Source: Zanthoxylum bungeanum (Eukaryota > Streptophyta > Magnoliopsida > Sapindales > Rutaceae). From it: 64,000 nt of DNA. The stretch covers positions 1-64,000 of the forward strand of contig SKCR01033651.1 in the NCBI GenBank assembly GCA_019454045.1. Direction: 5' to 3'. How positions within the stretch are numbered: the first letter of the stretch is position 1; each line of letters starts with the position of its first letter. Below the pieces are notes generated by a model. It was not told the origin of the DNA and made no database searches. It was given only the letters and a program-made list of their open reading frames with translations. Shown one piece after another: positions 46,207 to 57,394 of the stretch. The position numbers were made by a program, and so were the translations under genes.

Positions 46207-47370
46207 CTATGTCAGCAATACCAACCATCTGCCTAACTTCCCTACTAGCGAAGGCACCGAATGCAGATACTTCAAAGGATTGTCCTTTGCTACCACTTGG
46301 ATCTTGTAAGATTGGAAGTAGTGACACAATTTTCTGGATGCCGATACCACTACCAAATAGATCTTCTCTACTTCTTGATAGCGGGCTTCATACGGAAGCA
46401 TCTTCTTAATGAGGTAGTAGACTGCATGCTCTACCCCAGTCTCATCTGCTTGCACCATCATCGCCCCCAACGTTTCGGGTTCAATGGCCAAATATAGTAC
46501 CATGGGTTTGCCCAGTCTTGGAGGTTTCAAGACATGAGGTTTCACCAAATATCCTCAGATTTTGTCGAAAGCTTTTTGGCATTGCTCATTCCATTTCACT
46601 GGCAGGTCTTTCCTCAGCAATTTAGAGATAGGCTCACATACCGACGTCAATGTGGTGATGAACCGACTGATGAACTGAATCTTCCCGAGGAATGCTCTAA
46701 CTTATTTCTTTGTCTTCGGTGCTGGCATCTCAGTAATTGCCTTGATCTTCTAAGGGTCTATTTCTATTCCTCTCATTCCCACCGTGTGCCCTAATAACTT
46801 TCCTGACATTAATCCAAACACACACTTCTTGGGATTTAGTCGCAGATTGTATTTGTCGACTCGTTCAAGTAACTTCTCTAGTGCTTCTATGTGTCTGCTT
46901 CTTGTCTCCGACTTTACCATCATGTCATTTACATATACCTCAATTTCTTTATGCATCAAGTCGTGGAATAATGTGGTGGCCATCCGCTGGTAAGTGGCTC
47001 CTGCATTCTTAAGCCCAAACGGCATCACCTTGTAGCAATACGTACCTCATTCTGTGACAAAGGCAGGCTTATGCTTGTCTTCTTCAGCCATAAGAACCTG
47101 ATTATATCTTGAGAACCCATCAGCGAATGAGTACATGGCAGATAAAGCCGCAATATCAACAAGCATATATATATGGGGTAAAGGAAAATCATCCTTCGGG
47201 CAAGCTTTGTTAAGGTATCTGTAATCCACGCACATTATGACCTTCCCATCTTTCTTCGGCACTGGCACAATGTTTGCCAACCACTCGGGGTACTTCACCA
47301 CTTCTACAAATCCCACATCTATTTGCTTCTTGACTTCTTCTCTAACCTTCTTGGCCCACTCAGGTCTCAT
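46207..47370 (-). pseudogene. Gypsy K reverse transcriptase and RNase H
   Basis: Frame 47047-47370 holds the RT fingers and palm start (ANIVPVPKKDGKVIMCVDYRYLNKACPKDDFPLPHI). A TGA at 47047 stands where Trp is expected (FVTE-W-GTYCYK). Frame 46750-47028 continues with MPFGLKNAGATYQR and the active site EVYVNDMMVKS: YVDD has become YVND, losing the first Asp. RNase H lies in 46207-46548 (LYLAIEPETLGAMM..., YYLIKKMLPYEARYQEVEK). Confidence 0.85.
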
Positions 47371-47385
47371 TCTTCGGAGCTTCTG

Positions 47386-47757
47386 CTAGACCGGCCTCAT
47401 GTTTGGATAAGTTGGTATCGCATGATGGGCAATGTTTCTGTCTACTCCAGGCATGTCCCCGTAGGACGAAGCAAATACTTTAGCATACTTGACTAATATC
47501 TCTTCTAATTTCATCCGCTTATCAGAGGTAACCTCACTTGCAATTAGAATCTCCTTGGGGCTCTCAGGCGTGCCAAGGTTAAACGCGTTCGTTTTGGTTG
47601 AGTTGATATCAAATATACTCAAGTCATGCAAGTTGAAAGGAAGAGACTCAAGCAAGTAAGCAAAATGATTGTCTTTATTACTAGCGAACGCGAGAATACA
47701 CTCAAATAAATCAGGAAGATAAATGTCATCATCATCTACAGACACTTCATCCTCCAC
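47386..47757 (-). pseudogene. Gypsy K protease-RT linker
   Basis: A 123-codon frame ending in the block KLEEILVKYAKVFASSYGDMPGVDRNIAHHAI, the conserved lead-in to RT in Tat elements. No enzyme function of its own. Confidence 0.7.
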
Positions 47758-47787
47758 AGCTGGGTTTTTCTAAGTCTCTTTATTCTC

Positions 47788-48573
47788 CTAGAGGGTTAAG
47801 CTCTCCAGCTTCATTAGTTCTTCTTCCCACTTATCTTCTTCCTCTTTTGCCACTTCTACTGTCAGCAGTTTCTCACCAAGCACATCTTGGAAGATCTCAA
47901 ACCCCGGTACCATGACCCCATTAACTTCCACTGGTTCGGGCTCTCCTTGATACCTTATATCCTTCACAAAGCACTTCATCAGCTTCAAACCTTTCTTCTT
48001 AGCCTTCGGCTTATCCTCATCAGACTTGTATCCCAAACCCCTCCGGGTGGTCTGCCCTTTGAAGTCGGACAATGCTCCTCCAACACCTGAGCCTGTGCAT
48101 GGCTCGAACTTCTTTTTCTCCATGATCTTCGCCACCTTAGGATCTACCCACTCCTCAAAGGTTTTCGGCAGTTGGAACCTCGTGAAAGGTTGTATTTCCA
48201 AAGCGGACACAACATTGTCTACCTCAGCTCGGATGGTGACAATTTCTCCCCCGTACGGAAACTTAATAACCTGATGTAGAGTGGAGGGCACGCCCTCAAG
48301 CTTGTGAAACCATGGCCTTCCCAACAATAAAGCAAAAGTGGCCGGGATATCCAGCAATGTGAACTCAACCTCATCCTCAATTGCGCCCACCTTTACCATT
48401 GCAGCAAAAGTGCCCTCAACTGATCGCTTGCTATCATCATAAGCTTTGATAGTCTTGTTGGAAGGACTCAGATCTGTTTCCTTCATACCCAACTTTGACA
48501 GAATCTTCAAAGGGCAAACATTGATAGATGAGCCATCATCCACTATTACACAAGATGTCTTATTTCCTCTCAC
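47788..48573 (-). pseudogene. Gypsy K aspartic protease region
   Basis: A 261-codon frame. The active-site triad reads VDDGSSINVCPL; most Tat proteases have DxGSSxNxLP, so this looks catalytically possible. LLGRPWFHKLEGVPSTLHQVIKF is the hydrophobic flap-side motif plus the conserved tail. The second half (GLGYKSDEDKPKAKKKG...) is a linker rich in Lys and Glu. The start of the domain lies beyond the 5' end of the frame. Overlaps no other domain. Confidence 0.8.
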
Positions 48574-48928
48574 TTCAGCTCTTATGAATAATGGCCTATT
48601 ATGATTTTTTCCCTCCGCCGGAAGTTCTTCCTCGGAAAAGGTTATCAGCTACGCAGCTTCCTTCTGCACCGATCCAACAAAAATCGTAGGGTTGGCATCT
48701 TCTGGTACACTTATCTTGCTCTAGGCCTCAACCCTGGCACGCTTGTGCTCCTGTGATGCACACAACAACTCCCAAATTCTTAGATGTGCTCGTGTCTTCT
48801 TCAACTGACGTAGCACTACATATCCCTCAACATTATCCTCATTCTCCGTCACTTCTCTACCTTCTGCCAACACTTCTCTACCTTCTCTGCAGTATCACTG
48901 TAGAAATGCCCGCTGTGTGTCATTCCTC
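48574..48928 (-). other. Gypsy K gag-protease junction
   Basis: Broken frames continue from gag towards protease; no domain is clear. Confidence 0.45.
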
Positions 48929-49618
48929 TCACCTCATCTTCATCACTACTAGAGAAGTCTTCCTAGAAATTCTCCCCTGCTTTATTTCATCCTTACTATT
49001 GCCATCCCAAATCCCCAGACAAAAGGCTTGGTGGTCAAAGGACTTGAGGACAAGGCTTTCGGGTAGGCCAGAGCTTATCATATAGGTAGGTGGTGGGACG
49101 AAGTGATAATTCGGTAGGGGGTTTTGGTGTGCGTTGGGCTGTTCTTTCTCAGGGTCGGGTATTTTGTGGGAGTCTATGAGGTCCTGGATTTCATATTGTC
49201 GGAGATGGACCTTTGGATCCCCCTTCCCATTGAACTTGGCTATGTCAGGCATTTTGAACTGAGCCGGCAACTGCTCCACAAAAGTCATCACCTCATAATC
49301 CAAAAAATCCTCATGCTTACCCTTCAGCTTGCGGGTAACCGATTCCATCTGATCGTGGAGTTTCTGCAATTCGGCCTGAGACTTGGCTATCCTTTATGCG
49401 GCATACTCAGCCATGTCATCATCAAAGATGGGGACATCATCATTCAACCCACTCGGAGGGCCCTCATGCCTCTCATTCTCAGAGCCTCTCGCAGCGCGGG
49501 GCACAACCATATTAGTCATAGCAGTGGTCAAAGCTTGTAGTTGCTCGGTAACCTTAGTGAGATTAGCTTCCAGTTGATCCATATGAGATCCCTCGTTAAC
49601 TGATTTGCTCATGTTCAC
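48929..49618 (-). pseudogene. Gypsy K gag, internally deleted
   Basis: Frame 49394-49618 starts MNMSKSVNEGSHMDQLEANL and ends in a stop after DDMAEYAA. Frame 48929-49369 continues with MPDIAKFNGKGDPKVHLRQYE, the conserved start of the Tat capsid domain. Directly after it the frame reads IQDLIDSHKIPDPEKEQPNAHQNP, which is C-terminal gag sequence. The core of the capsid (about 200 residues in relatives) is missing, so no particle could form. Confidence 0.75.
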
Positions 49619-50196
49619 TAACGGCTTTTTGATGAGTCTTCCCTCTTCCCTAACCCAATGGATATCTATGATGTCTTTTAAAACCCTAAGTCACCATGTA
49701 TGCGTGCGATACGTGGAATGTGTAAGTTGGCTCATTATTATTTTAAAGCATTCAATCATACTATTACGCGGTGCAAACTTGTCCCAATTGAAAAGGCCCA
49801 ACAGGTTTACACTTTTACGATAATATGGCTAAACAAATTCAAATGATAGGGGGCCTAAACATAAAGTGGCTCATCGGCATTTTAGAAGCTTTTGGTCCAA
49901 TTTCCATAAAGCACAGACTCATCCAAGTTTAAATGGCCCAAAAAGCCCATACCTCATGACAAAAAGTCCAACTGAATCCAAATGACGATGGTCCTAAACA
50001 TAGGCATAAATGGATAGTTTCTATTGGTCATACAACTACAGTTCATATGCGGGTTTATAGGGGTATAGACAGGCTCTCGTTGACGAAGGATTGCCCACAA
50101 CTAGGTCTCCCCACTCAAGGGTTTGAGCGACTAAGTGAGCGCAAATTTTTTATACGCTAAGGTACGTGCCAACGAGTGATGATACCTGAATGACTG
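49619..50196 (-). other. Gypsy K leader, gag side
   Basis: Untranslated leader between gag and the solo LTR. No domain seen. Confidence 0.6.
50192..50196. repeat. Target-site duplication of solo LTR, left copy (GACTG)
   Basis: Identical to 52967-52971. Confidence 0.85.
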
Positions 50197-52966
50197 TGTA
50201 GGCACTGTATTTTTGCATATAAGTCCCGATGATGAGTCTCGTATGGAGACGCTACCTCTTTGATTGAGAAAGCCGCGGGAAACGGACGTTGGAAGGGTAA
50301 AGTTGGAAATTAGCATTTGGTCGGATTTAACTCGATTGTTTCGTTTTGGGTTCGCTTGTTGGACCTCTATTTTAAAACACACCAAACCCATTAAATAATT
50401 AAAACATTTAAAACACATCTCACAAATTAAATAATTAAAACATTTAAAATATATGTCACAAATTAAACTTAATTAAATTAAATTAAAACACATTCACAAA
50501 TTAAAGCTAATTAAATTAAAATCAAAACCAATTAAATAACTAAATTGAAATTTAATTAAAACTAAATCTAATAATTAAACCAAATTTAATTAAAACAAAT
50601 TAAAGTGAAATTAAATTAAAATCAAATTAAAGTAATCACTTCCCAATTTAATTAAATCACTCCCCTAATTTAAGAAATTCTCACCCAAATTATAATTATT
50701 CCTTACCTTTAATAAAATAAATCCTCATTTAATTGATTTTGTTCCCTTTTAAAAACCCATGTACAACCCTAATAACCCAAAACCCTAACCTGCTACTATA
50801 AAAGATGACATAAACTAAACTCTCCGGCTCATCTCTCTCTTTTCTTCACCACTCACGGCACAACAAAAACCCTAGCTACGAACAAAAACCAGCAAGCCTT
50901 CACGTAACCCCTGACAACCCTAATCTTCATCTTCCACACAACCTTCTCTCTTCACAACCGCAGCCCATCCACTCAGCCAACTCATCACTCATCCTCACGC
51001 CAAAAACCCTATAACGCCTCTCACCAGTGCCCTTCTCGGCAACACTGCACCCGACACCTCCTTCGCACTACTCACGCTTAAACCCTCATCTCTCATCTCT
51101 TTCACTGGCAGCCCTTAACGCCACTGCCCTTCACTCAGTAACACTCCAACAGCTCATAGCATTGCCCTCACACCACTGACCAGCACTATCCTCACGCCAC
51201 TGCACTCAAAGCCACACATTCATCACGCTTTCAGCAGCCCTTTCGCCGTTCAAAACAGCCACTGCTCTCGTGCCAAGACGCCACAAACAAACCGAACATT
51301 CTCTCTCAGCCGAACAGCCACCTAACACTCACGTTAAACCCTACGACCAGTGCACTGCCCTGTAGCCGAGAACTAAAAACGAAGACAAAATGGTGGTCAG
51401 CAAGCCCATGCCGTGAAACCAGCCTCAGACCATCACGCATCACTACCCTCTGCCTTCACGCATCACTGCCCTCCACTCGCAGCACTCACGTCCTCTCCCC
51501 CATAAATCCCGAAAAGAACTGTACAAGCCCTTCACAGTCCACAAGTCTTCAGCCCTCTAGCCTTCTCACGGCCTTCAAATAGCCATTACCCCTCAACATG
51601 GCCTCACACTAAATCATCAACGTCCCTGCCCCTCTACTTGACCACACGAACCTGCGCACCATTAACCCTCATCATCTCAAACTTCATTCTCTATCACGTA
51701 AACCTTAGCCCACTAACGTTGAAACCCATATACACCACATGCCATAATTCACAGCCCACTTTGCCTTAACACCTGTTCACGCCTCACGCAAGCCACCAAG
51801 AGCCATTCATGCATTAACCCTCAACAACGCCACCTGCCAACCTCAATTCGTTGACCAAGCCTCACGCCAAGCAGCACTCCAAATTCAGCCCATTCAACAA
51901 ACACACAGCCCTTTAACTAGACAAGCCTTCGCACATTAACCCTAACTGCCAGCCCAGTTCAACAGTCCCAAAAGCATCCCCAAAACAGTCCACAAACCGC
52001 AGCCCAAACCAGTCCAAATAAACCACAAAACAGTCCCCTAATTAACCCAAAACAGTGACCAGAAAATACCCTTAAAACAGCAGCGAAACGGAGTGAAAAC
52101 AACAACCCGAACAGCGAAATAGCGAGGAAAGATGTTGAGTTAGTAAACCAGAAAAGTAGCGGATCATTCACCCTTCCAACGGACGTGTAACGCCCTTTCG
52201 TGAGATGACAAAAGAGGTTAAACCTGAGGGCACCTTTTTACTTATTATCTTTCGTTTTATTTTTTTTATTTTAAAAATATTATTGCATGAGAGTCGTTTG
52301 AGGCATGATGTGATTGTTGGATGAGCGGAGTATGTGTTCCCTTTTGTGGTATATCGGATGGAAACCCGGACTTAAACTCCGTAGCCGATTCCGAATGGAT
52401 GGTATTGCGGTCTGCACTCGGGATACAACGCCACGTACCACTTAAGAGACACATGTTTCGTCTCATCCAAATTTGTATTAGAGCATGTTGTAGTTTGTAG
52501 GTTGTTTATTTATTATTAGAAGCATGATTTATCCTAGTTTATTATTTATTTTTATGTATAATATTTTGTTTAGTTTATGTTTATGTTTCCATAGTTATTT
52601 GTTTGTTTTAGTTTAATGGTTCAGCATGATCGTTGTGTGGTACTATATGTTTGCTGTTTAATGGCTTACTTTTCAAGCATGCAAACTTAGATTAGGAGTT
52701 AGTTAGATGAAATCATGTTAGATCTAAGTACCCTTGGAGCATGATTATTGAGTAGACTCGGTTAATTTATTGCACAAATTATATCATCACTAGTGACATA
52801 AGTAAGGGACCATTTCGAACCCAACGGTTTGAGGTCTTCCCTTGCGAGGGGTGAGTTCGGCCTTAAATCTTTGTCCCGGTTCACACCGGGTGGCGACTCC
52901 ATGTTATTTCGTACTCCCAACTAGGCCGCGAGCCTAGAACTGCGTCGTCAGGTTCCGTGTCCTACA
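50197..52966 (+). repeat. Solo LTR of a Gypsy K relative, inverted inside K
   Basis: TGTAGGCACTG to CCGTGTCCTACA, 2,770 bp, with TSD GACTG. The ends and blocks such as AAGTCCCGATGATGAG and CCTTGCGAGGGGTGAG match the K LTRs (about 75 percent in the first 200 bp), but it has longer A/T-rich and C-rich inner parts, so it is another subfamily. No internal sequence remains: LTR-LTR recombination removed the element. The plus strand of 50840-52100 is very poor in G. Frame 51959-52171 (-) is by chance. Confidence 0.85.
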
Positions 52967-53300
52967 GACTGTCAAATGGATTTCTTATTGAAGATTCCCC
53001 AGAGGGAGGGTGGAGCGAAATCTCTTAAATACCCAAGCCTCTTAGGCTCTTATCGCCTTGGTGACAGGAATAAACAACAAGTCCTCCAAATTAGTCCATT
53101 ACAGTAAGCTTCGAGTAAATGATTATCTAGGTGCCTTCACAGCTTTTCCTTATAGAAAGGTAGTGAATGAAGGAAGACATCAAACCATTAATTAGCTCTA
53201 ATAGTTCTTTTGATTAAACCCCTTTAACCCACGGTAGACACGGTTAACTAAAACAAAAATCGCAAACATTACAAGGCATTATTTCGGGGCCGATTTTTTA
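52967..53300 (-). other. Gypsy K leader, PBS side
   Basis: Starts with the right TSD copy GACTG (52967-52971). Untranslated leader, no coding sequence. Confidence 0.65.
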
Positions 53301-53320
53301 TCCCAGTGGAGTTGCCAGAC
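53301..53320 (-). promoter_or_regulatory. Gypsy K primer binding site
   Basis: Minus strand GTCTGGCAACTCCACTGGGA, the PBS form found in Tat/Ogre elements, directly at the LTR end. Confidence 0.8.
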
Positions 53321-55456
53321 TATAGGACACATAAATCGGTGACGCTGTTCCAGGCTCATGGGCCGGTCGAGAGTACGGAGTAGCCTTCGGGGGAACTAAA
53401 CTGGAGAAATAACATGGAGTCTCCACCCATTGTGAACTGGGAAAATGATTTAAGGCCGCACTCACCCCTCGTAAGGGAAGACCTCAAACCGTTGGGTTCG
53501 GAATGGTCCTTTACTTATGCCACTTGTAATGAACGGATTTACATAATAATATAACCGAGTCTACGCAACAACAACCTACATCTAAGTTTGCATACTACCT
53601 ATATCTAAGTTTGCATGCATAAAGGTAAGTCGGAATAACGGTAAGCACACAATCTCATGCATACATTAAATCGCTAAGCATGGCAATGTAAATAAAAAAA
53701 ACCTAAACATAAACGTAGAAGAGATATAATCAAGTTCCTAATGCAAAAGAAATAACTAAATCATGCTTGGAAATAATAAACTAATCATGCATAAAAAATA
53801 ACATATTGAACAACCTAATCATGCATAAAAGTTAACATACTAAAAAACCTAATCATGGATAAAAGATAACATACTATTTCTAACGAACAACAAATAAACA
53901 TAATATCGGATGAATCAAAATATGTGCGTCTCTCAAGCGGTATGTGGCATTGTATACCGAGTGCAGACTGCATTATCGTCCATTCGAATTCGGCTATGGA
54001 ATTTACGTCCGAGTTTCCATCCGATATACCGCAGGAGAAAACACATATTTCATTCATCCCATGGCCACAGCTTACATGAAACTAAAATACGCATGCGAAG
54101 AAATAATAATACCTAACGGAAAGAAAGTGCGGGAATAAATAAAAAGGTGCCCTCAGGTCTAACCTCTTAAGTCGTCTCTTGGAAGTGCGTTACATGGTTG
54201 TCGGAAGGGTTGATGCTCCGAAACTTTTCCGATTTACTGGTTCGTTGTTTTCCTTCGTTGCCTCGCTGTTTGGGCTGCTGTTTTGCTCTGTTTTATGCGG
54301 TGGATGTGCAGTTTTTCTAGACTAGTTTACGGGTTTAAAAGTGCAAGTTTTCAGGGACTGTTTTCGGTGAAAAGTTGCTATTTTTCAGTGTAGTTTTTCG
54401 GTGGTTTCAGGGGTAGATTTCAGGGACTATTTTTGGTTGTTTGGATTGTAGTTTAGGGGCTAATTTTCGGTCATTGTTAGGGTATTTTTGGAGTGTTTTT
54501 ATGCGTGAATGTGAGGGGTTACAGGGGCGTTAAGTTTATTGTGTTTGTTGATGAGTGGAGAGGTGTTTGGTCGGTTGGTGAGGGTTGTTGTTTTGTGCGT
54601 TGAGGCTGTGATGAGTGGACCATGTGCTGCCAAGTGCTGAGGGCGTAAGTGTATGCGTGAGGCTGTGATGAGTTGACTGTGGGTGCGTGAGGGTTGTAAG
54701 TTGAGTCAATGTGTGCGTGAGGGTTGTGTGTTTAATGAGAGAGAGTTGAGTGCGTGTGTGTTGGAATGAGAGAGAGCTGAGTGCGTGTGTGTTGGAATGA
54801 GAGAGAGCCGAGCGGGATAATAGGGTTTATTATTTTTTGTGTTTGCCATGCATATGATGAATGAGCTCTAGGGAAAAAGAGTTGGGTTTGTCCTCATTTT
54901 TATAGGCAATAGTGGAGGTTATCCTTATACGGGTGGGGAAAGAATACTGCAATTATTGGGATATCTTTTAATTTGTGTATCATAAGGAAATGATCTTATT
55001 AATTTAGGAAGGTAAATGTTTTAGTTTAGGAAAGGGATTTAATTTAATTAGGAATATAATTTATGGGATTTGATTTGATTTTATAATTTAGTAATGTGAT
55101 TTAATTAGATTAGGAATGTGATTTATATGATTTGATTTGATTTCAACATGCGTTTAAAGTGTGAATTGGTTATTTTGGGAAGGGTGATGAGCGTGAATTA
55201 GGTTCTTTAGGTGTGGGTTTGGTTATTTTTGGTGGGCTTGGTGTATGGCTTGCTGGGGTTTGGGTTGAGGATGAATTTTAAAACAGTGGTCCAACGAGCG
55301 AACCCGCAACTAAGCAAACGAATTTAGTCCAACAAGATATCAATTTCGGACTTTTCCCTTCCGACGTCTGTTTCCCGTGACTTCCACAACTTAAAGAGTA
55401 GTGCCTTTGTAAGAGGCTCATCATCGGGACTTTTATGCAAAAATGCAGTGCCTACA
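53321..55456 (-). repeat. Gypsy K 5' LTR (right)
   Basis: 2,136 bp, as long as the left LTR although single indels differ: it has two copies of a GTGCGTGTGTGTTGGAATGA unit (54745-54800) against one in the left LTR, but one 34 bp unit fewer (53780-53880). Its plus-strand start is TATAGG where the other has TGTAGG, so one terminal base has mutated. Confidence 0.85.
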
Positions 55457-55461
55457 TGCAT
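55457..55461. repeat. Target-site duplication of Gypsy K, right copy (TGCAT)
   Basis: Identical to 29746-29750. Confidence 0.85.
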
Positions 55462-56917
55462 CGACCAGTCTCCAAACTTGGTTGGTGTACATGGAATCCA
55501 TTTCATATTTCATGGAATCTAGCCATAAACCATAGTCGATATCTTGTATCGCTTCCTCATACATAGATGGTTCGTCTTCCTCAATAAGATTAATATCCAC
55601 ATGAGGTTAGATCAGAAACCCATACCTCTTAGGTTATTTTTTGACTCTCTCTGACCTACGCGGTTCTTGTGTATTCGAAGATTGTGGTACAGTCTCATCC
55701 GTGATGAACAGTTCATGTTCCATTAAGGAATCGGTGAAAGGAACAGTATCACTCCGATTTTCATCGAGTTCCATTTTCCTCCCACTTACCACTGCATTTA
55801 GGAATTCCATTTCAAGGAAAACTGCATGTAGAGCAACAAATACTTTGTTCTCTTGTGGGTTGTAAAAGTAATATCCTTTGATTTCCGTAGGATAACTTAC
55901 AAATAGGCACTTATCCGATTTAGGTTCTAGTTTAGTACCATCCAAATGTTTAACGTATGCCCAGCATCCCCAAATCTTCAAGAATGAGAAACCTAGTTTC
56001 TTTCCTATAAATATTTCATACGGAGTCTATTGAACAGACTTTGACGGAACTTTATTCAAAATAAGTATTGCAATGTTCAATGCATATCCTCAAAAGGAAA
56101 TAGGTAGCTCAGTGTGACTCATCATCGACCTTACCATGTCCAACAAAGTTCGGTTTCTCTGTTTGGACACACCACGGTCCACTGTGAAAGAATAACATAC
56201 TCTTTCAAATAATAGATAAACTCATTGCTCAAGTATTCTCCACCACGGTCCGACCGTAATGTTCTAATACCTTTACCGGTCTGTTTTTCTACTTCGTGTC
56301 GAAACTCTTTGAATTTCTCAAATGTTTCCGACTTGTGTCTCATAAGATACATATAACCATAATGCGATGCATCATCCGTAAAAGGTTACGAAGTATTCAT
56401 ATCCACCTCTAGAATGGCTAGACATGGGCCCACATTCGTCACTATGAACGAGGGCTAACAGTTCGGTGGCACGTGCACCTTTACTGCTAAAAGGTGTTTT
56501 AGGCATTTTGCCAAATAAACAAGATTCGCAGACGTCATATGAATTTGGATCAATTCCGTCCAAGTACGCACTCTTCAAAAGTGTGGATATGCGAGTCTTG
56601 TTAATTTGTCCTAGACGACAATGCGACATATAAGTTTCATCTTTGTTACTTAATTTAAGGCTTTTGTTTGTTACATTATATGTTTGAGATTGATTTATAT
56701 TCAAAAAATAAAGACCATTATTCACATCAGGACTGCATATCTCAATATCATTTTTATACATAAAACATCTAATGTTTCTAAATACAAAAGTATACCCACA
56801 TTGGGTTAAACAAGATATATAAATAATATTCCTAATCAAACTAGGTACATAATAACAGTCTGATATATTTAGTACATGCCCTGAGGGCAGTTCCAAAATA
56901 TAAGTCCCTACAGCCAA
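55462..56917 (-). pseudogene. Copia H integrase and RT start
   Basis: Continuation of H right of K. Frame 56372-56917 holds the GAG-pre-integrase motif, mutated to SHCRLGQ (Trp to Ser and zinc-binding His to Gln), CESC, then HSDECGPM with the first catalytic Asp. Frame 56131-56352 has RSDRGGEY; directly after it the block with the catalytic Glu is deleted (SQWTVVCPNRE). Frame 55634-55981 covers the integrase C-terminal region (KIWGCWAYVKHLDGTKLEPK) to RRSERVKK. From there to 55462 the start of RT is out of frame. Confidence 0.8.
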
Positions 56918-56983
56918 AATAGCGACTCTGGTCCCATTTCCAACTCTTTGATCAATCTCCCCTGAGGCAAGTCTCCTGCTAAT

Positions 56984-57394
56984 CTACAAATCTTGCATAT
57001 CAGTACATATATGAGTACCACAACCAGAAACAAAAATCCAATTTTTAACACTAGAAGTAAACATTTTTATTTCTATAACAAAAATACCTGAAGTTGGTGC
57101 CTTGCCCGCTTTAATTTCCTTCATATGCGCCTTGTACTCACGGCAGTCACGCTTCCAGTAACCCCGTTTGCCACACTGTAGGCAGACATCTTGGGATTTG
57201 TCCTTAGCCTTCCCAGAAGACTTTGATGATTTGGCCTTGCCCTTCTTCTTCTTCTTCTTTTTTACACCACCAGTAGCCTTTGGCCAAGCCTTGGCAGACT
57301 GAGATGTTGAAGCGAAGTGCGCCTCACGCTTTTTGCCCTTCAAAAGTTCTTTTTCTACTTCGCGCAGCATTCCAATCAACTCTCCAAGAGTATG
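56984..57394 (-). pseudogene. Copia H gag (C-terminal part) and protease motif
   Basis: A 131-codon frame with LREVEKELLKGKKREAHF, a lysine-rich linker and the zinc knuckle CLQCGKRGYWKRDC, in which the ligand His is Tyr. At its end VSGCGTHICTDMQDL stands where protease should read DSGC, so the catalytic Asp is Val. The N-terminal gag is cut off by the LTR of Copia I at 57395. Confidence 0.8.
57390..57394. repeat. Target site of Copia I, left side (GTATG)
   Basis: Five bases left of the LTR; the partner copy is beyond the window and cannot be checked. Confidence 0.4.

Larger units (their letters stand above)
29751..55456 (-). mobile_element. Gypsy K, Tat/Ogre-like, complete ends, with two nested insertions
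   Basis: Minus-strand element with two 2,136 bp LTRs and TSD TGCAT. Without Copia J and the solo LTR it is about 12.9 kb. Placement in Tat/Ogre rests on the PBS wording (TGGCAACTCCACTGGGA), the purine tract AAGTGGGGGCGAC, LTRs starting TGTAGGCAC, a second (archaeal-type) RNase H between RNase H and integrase, and a long repeat-filled 3' noncoding region. Gag has an internal deletion and pol has many stops, so it cannot move on its own. Confidence 0.85.
26869..57394 (-). mobile_element. Copia H, split by Gypsy K and by Copia I
   Basis: Minus-strand Copia of the same family as I. The left LTR is 26869-28268, the internal part 28269-29750, then K (29751-55456), then 55457-57394, where Copia I interrupts its gag. 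The rest (start of gag, leader, 5' LTR) lies outside the window. Removing K joins TTCTGGTGCAT to CGACCAGTCTCC, exactly as the uninterrupted sequence in Copia I reads near 60842-60865. Confidence 0.85.

Noticed and set aside
44559..48274. Plus-strand ORFs over Gypsy K pol, up to 188 codons (45141-45707)
   Set aside because: Antisense to integrase, RT and protease; no domain of their own.
50700..51130. AACCCTAA and ACCCTAA words that might suggest telomeric repeats
   Set aside because: Scattered single words in C/A-rich LTR sequence, not a tandem TTTAGGG array.
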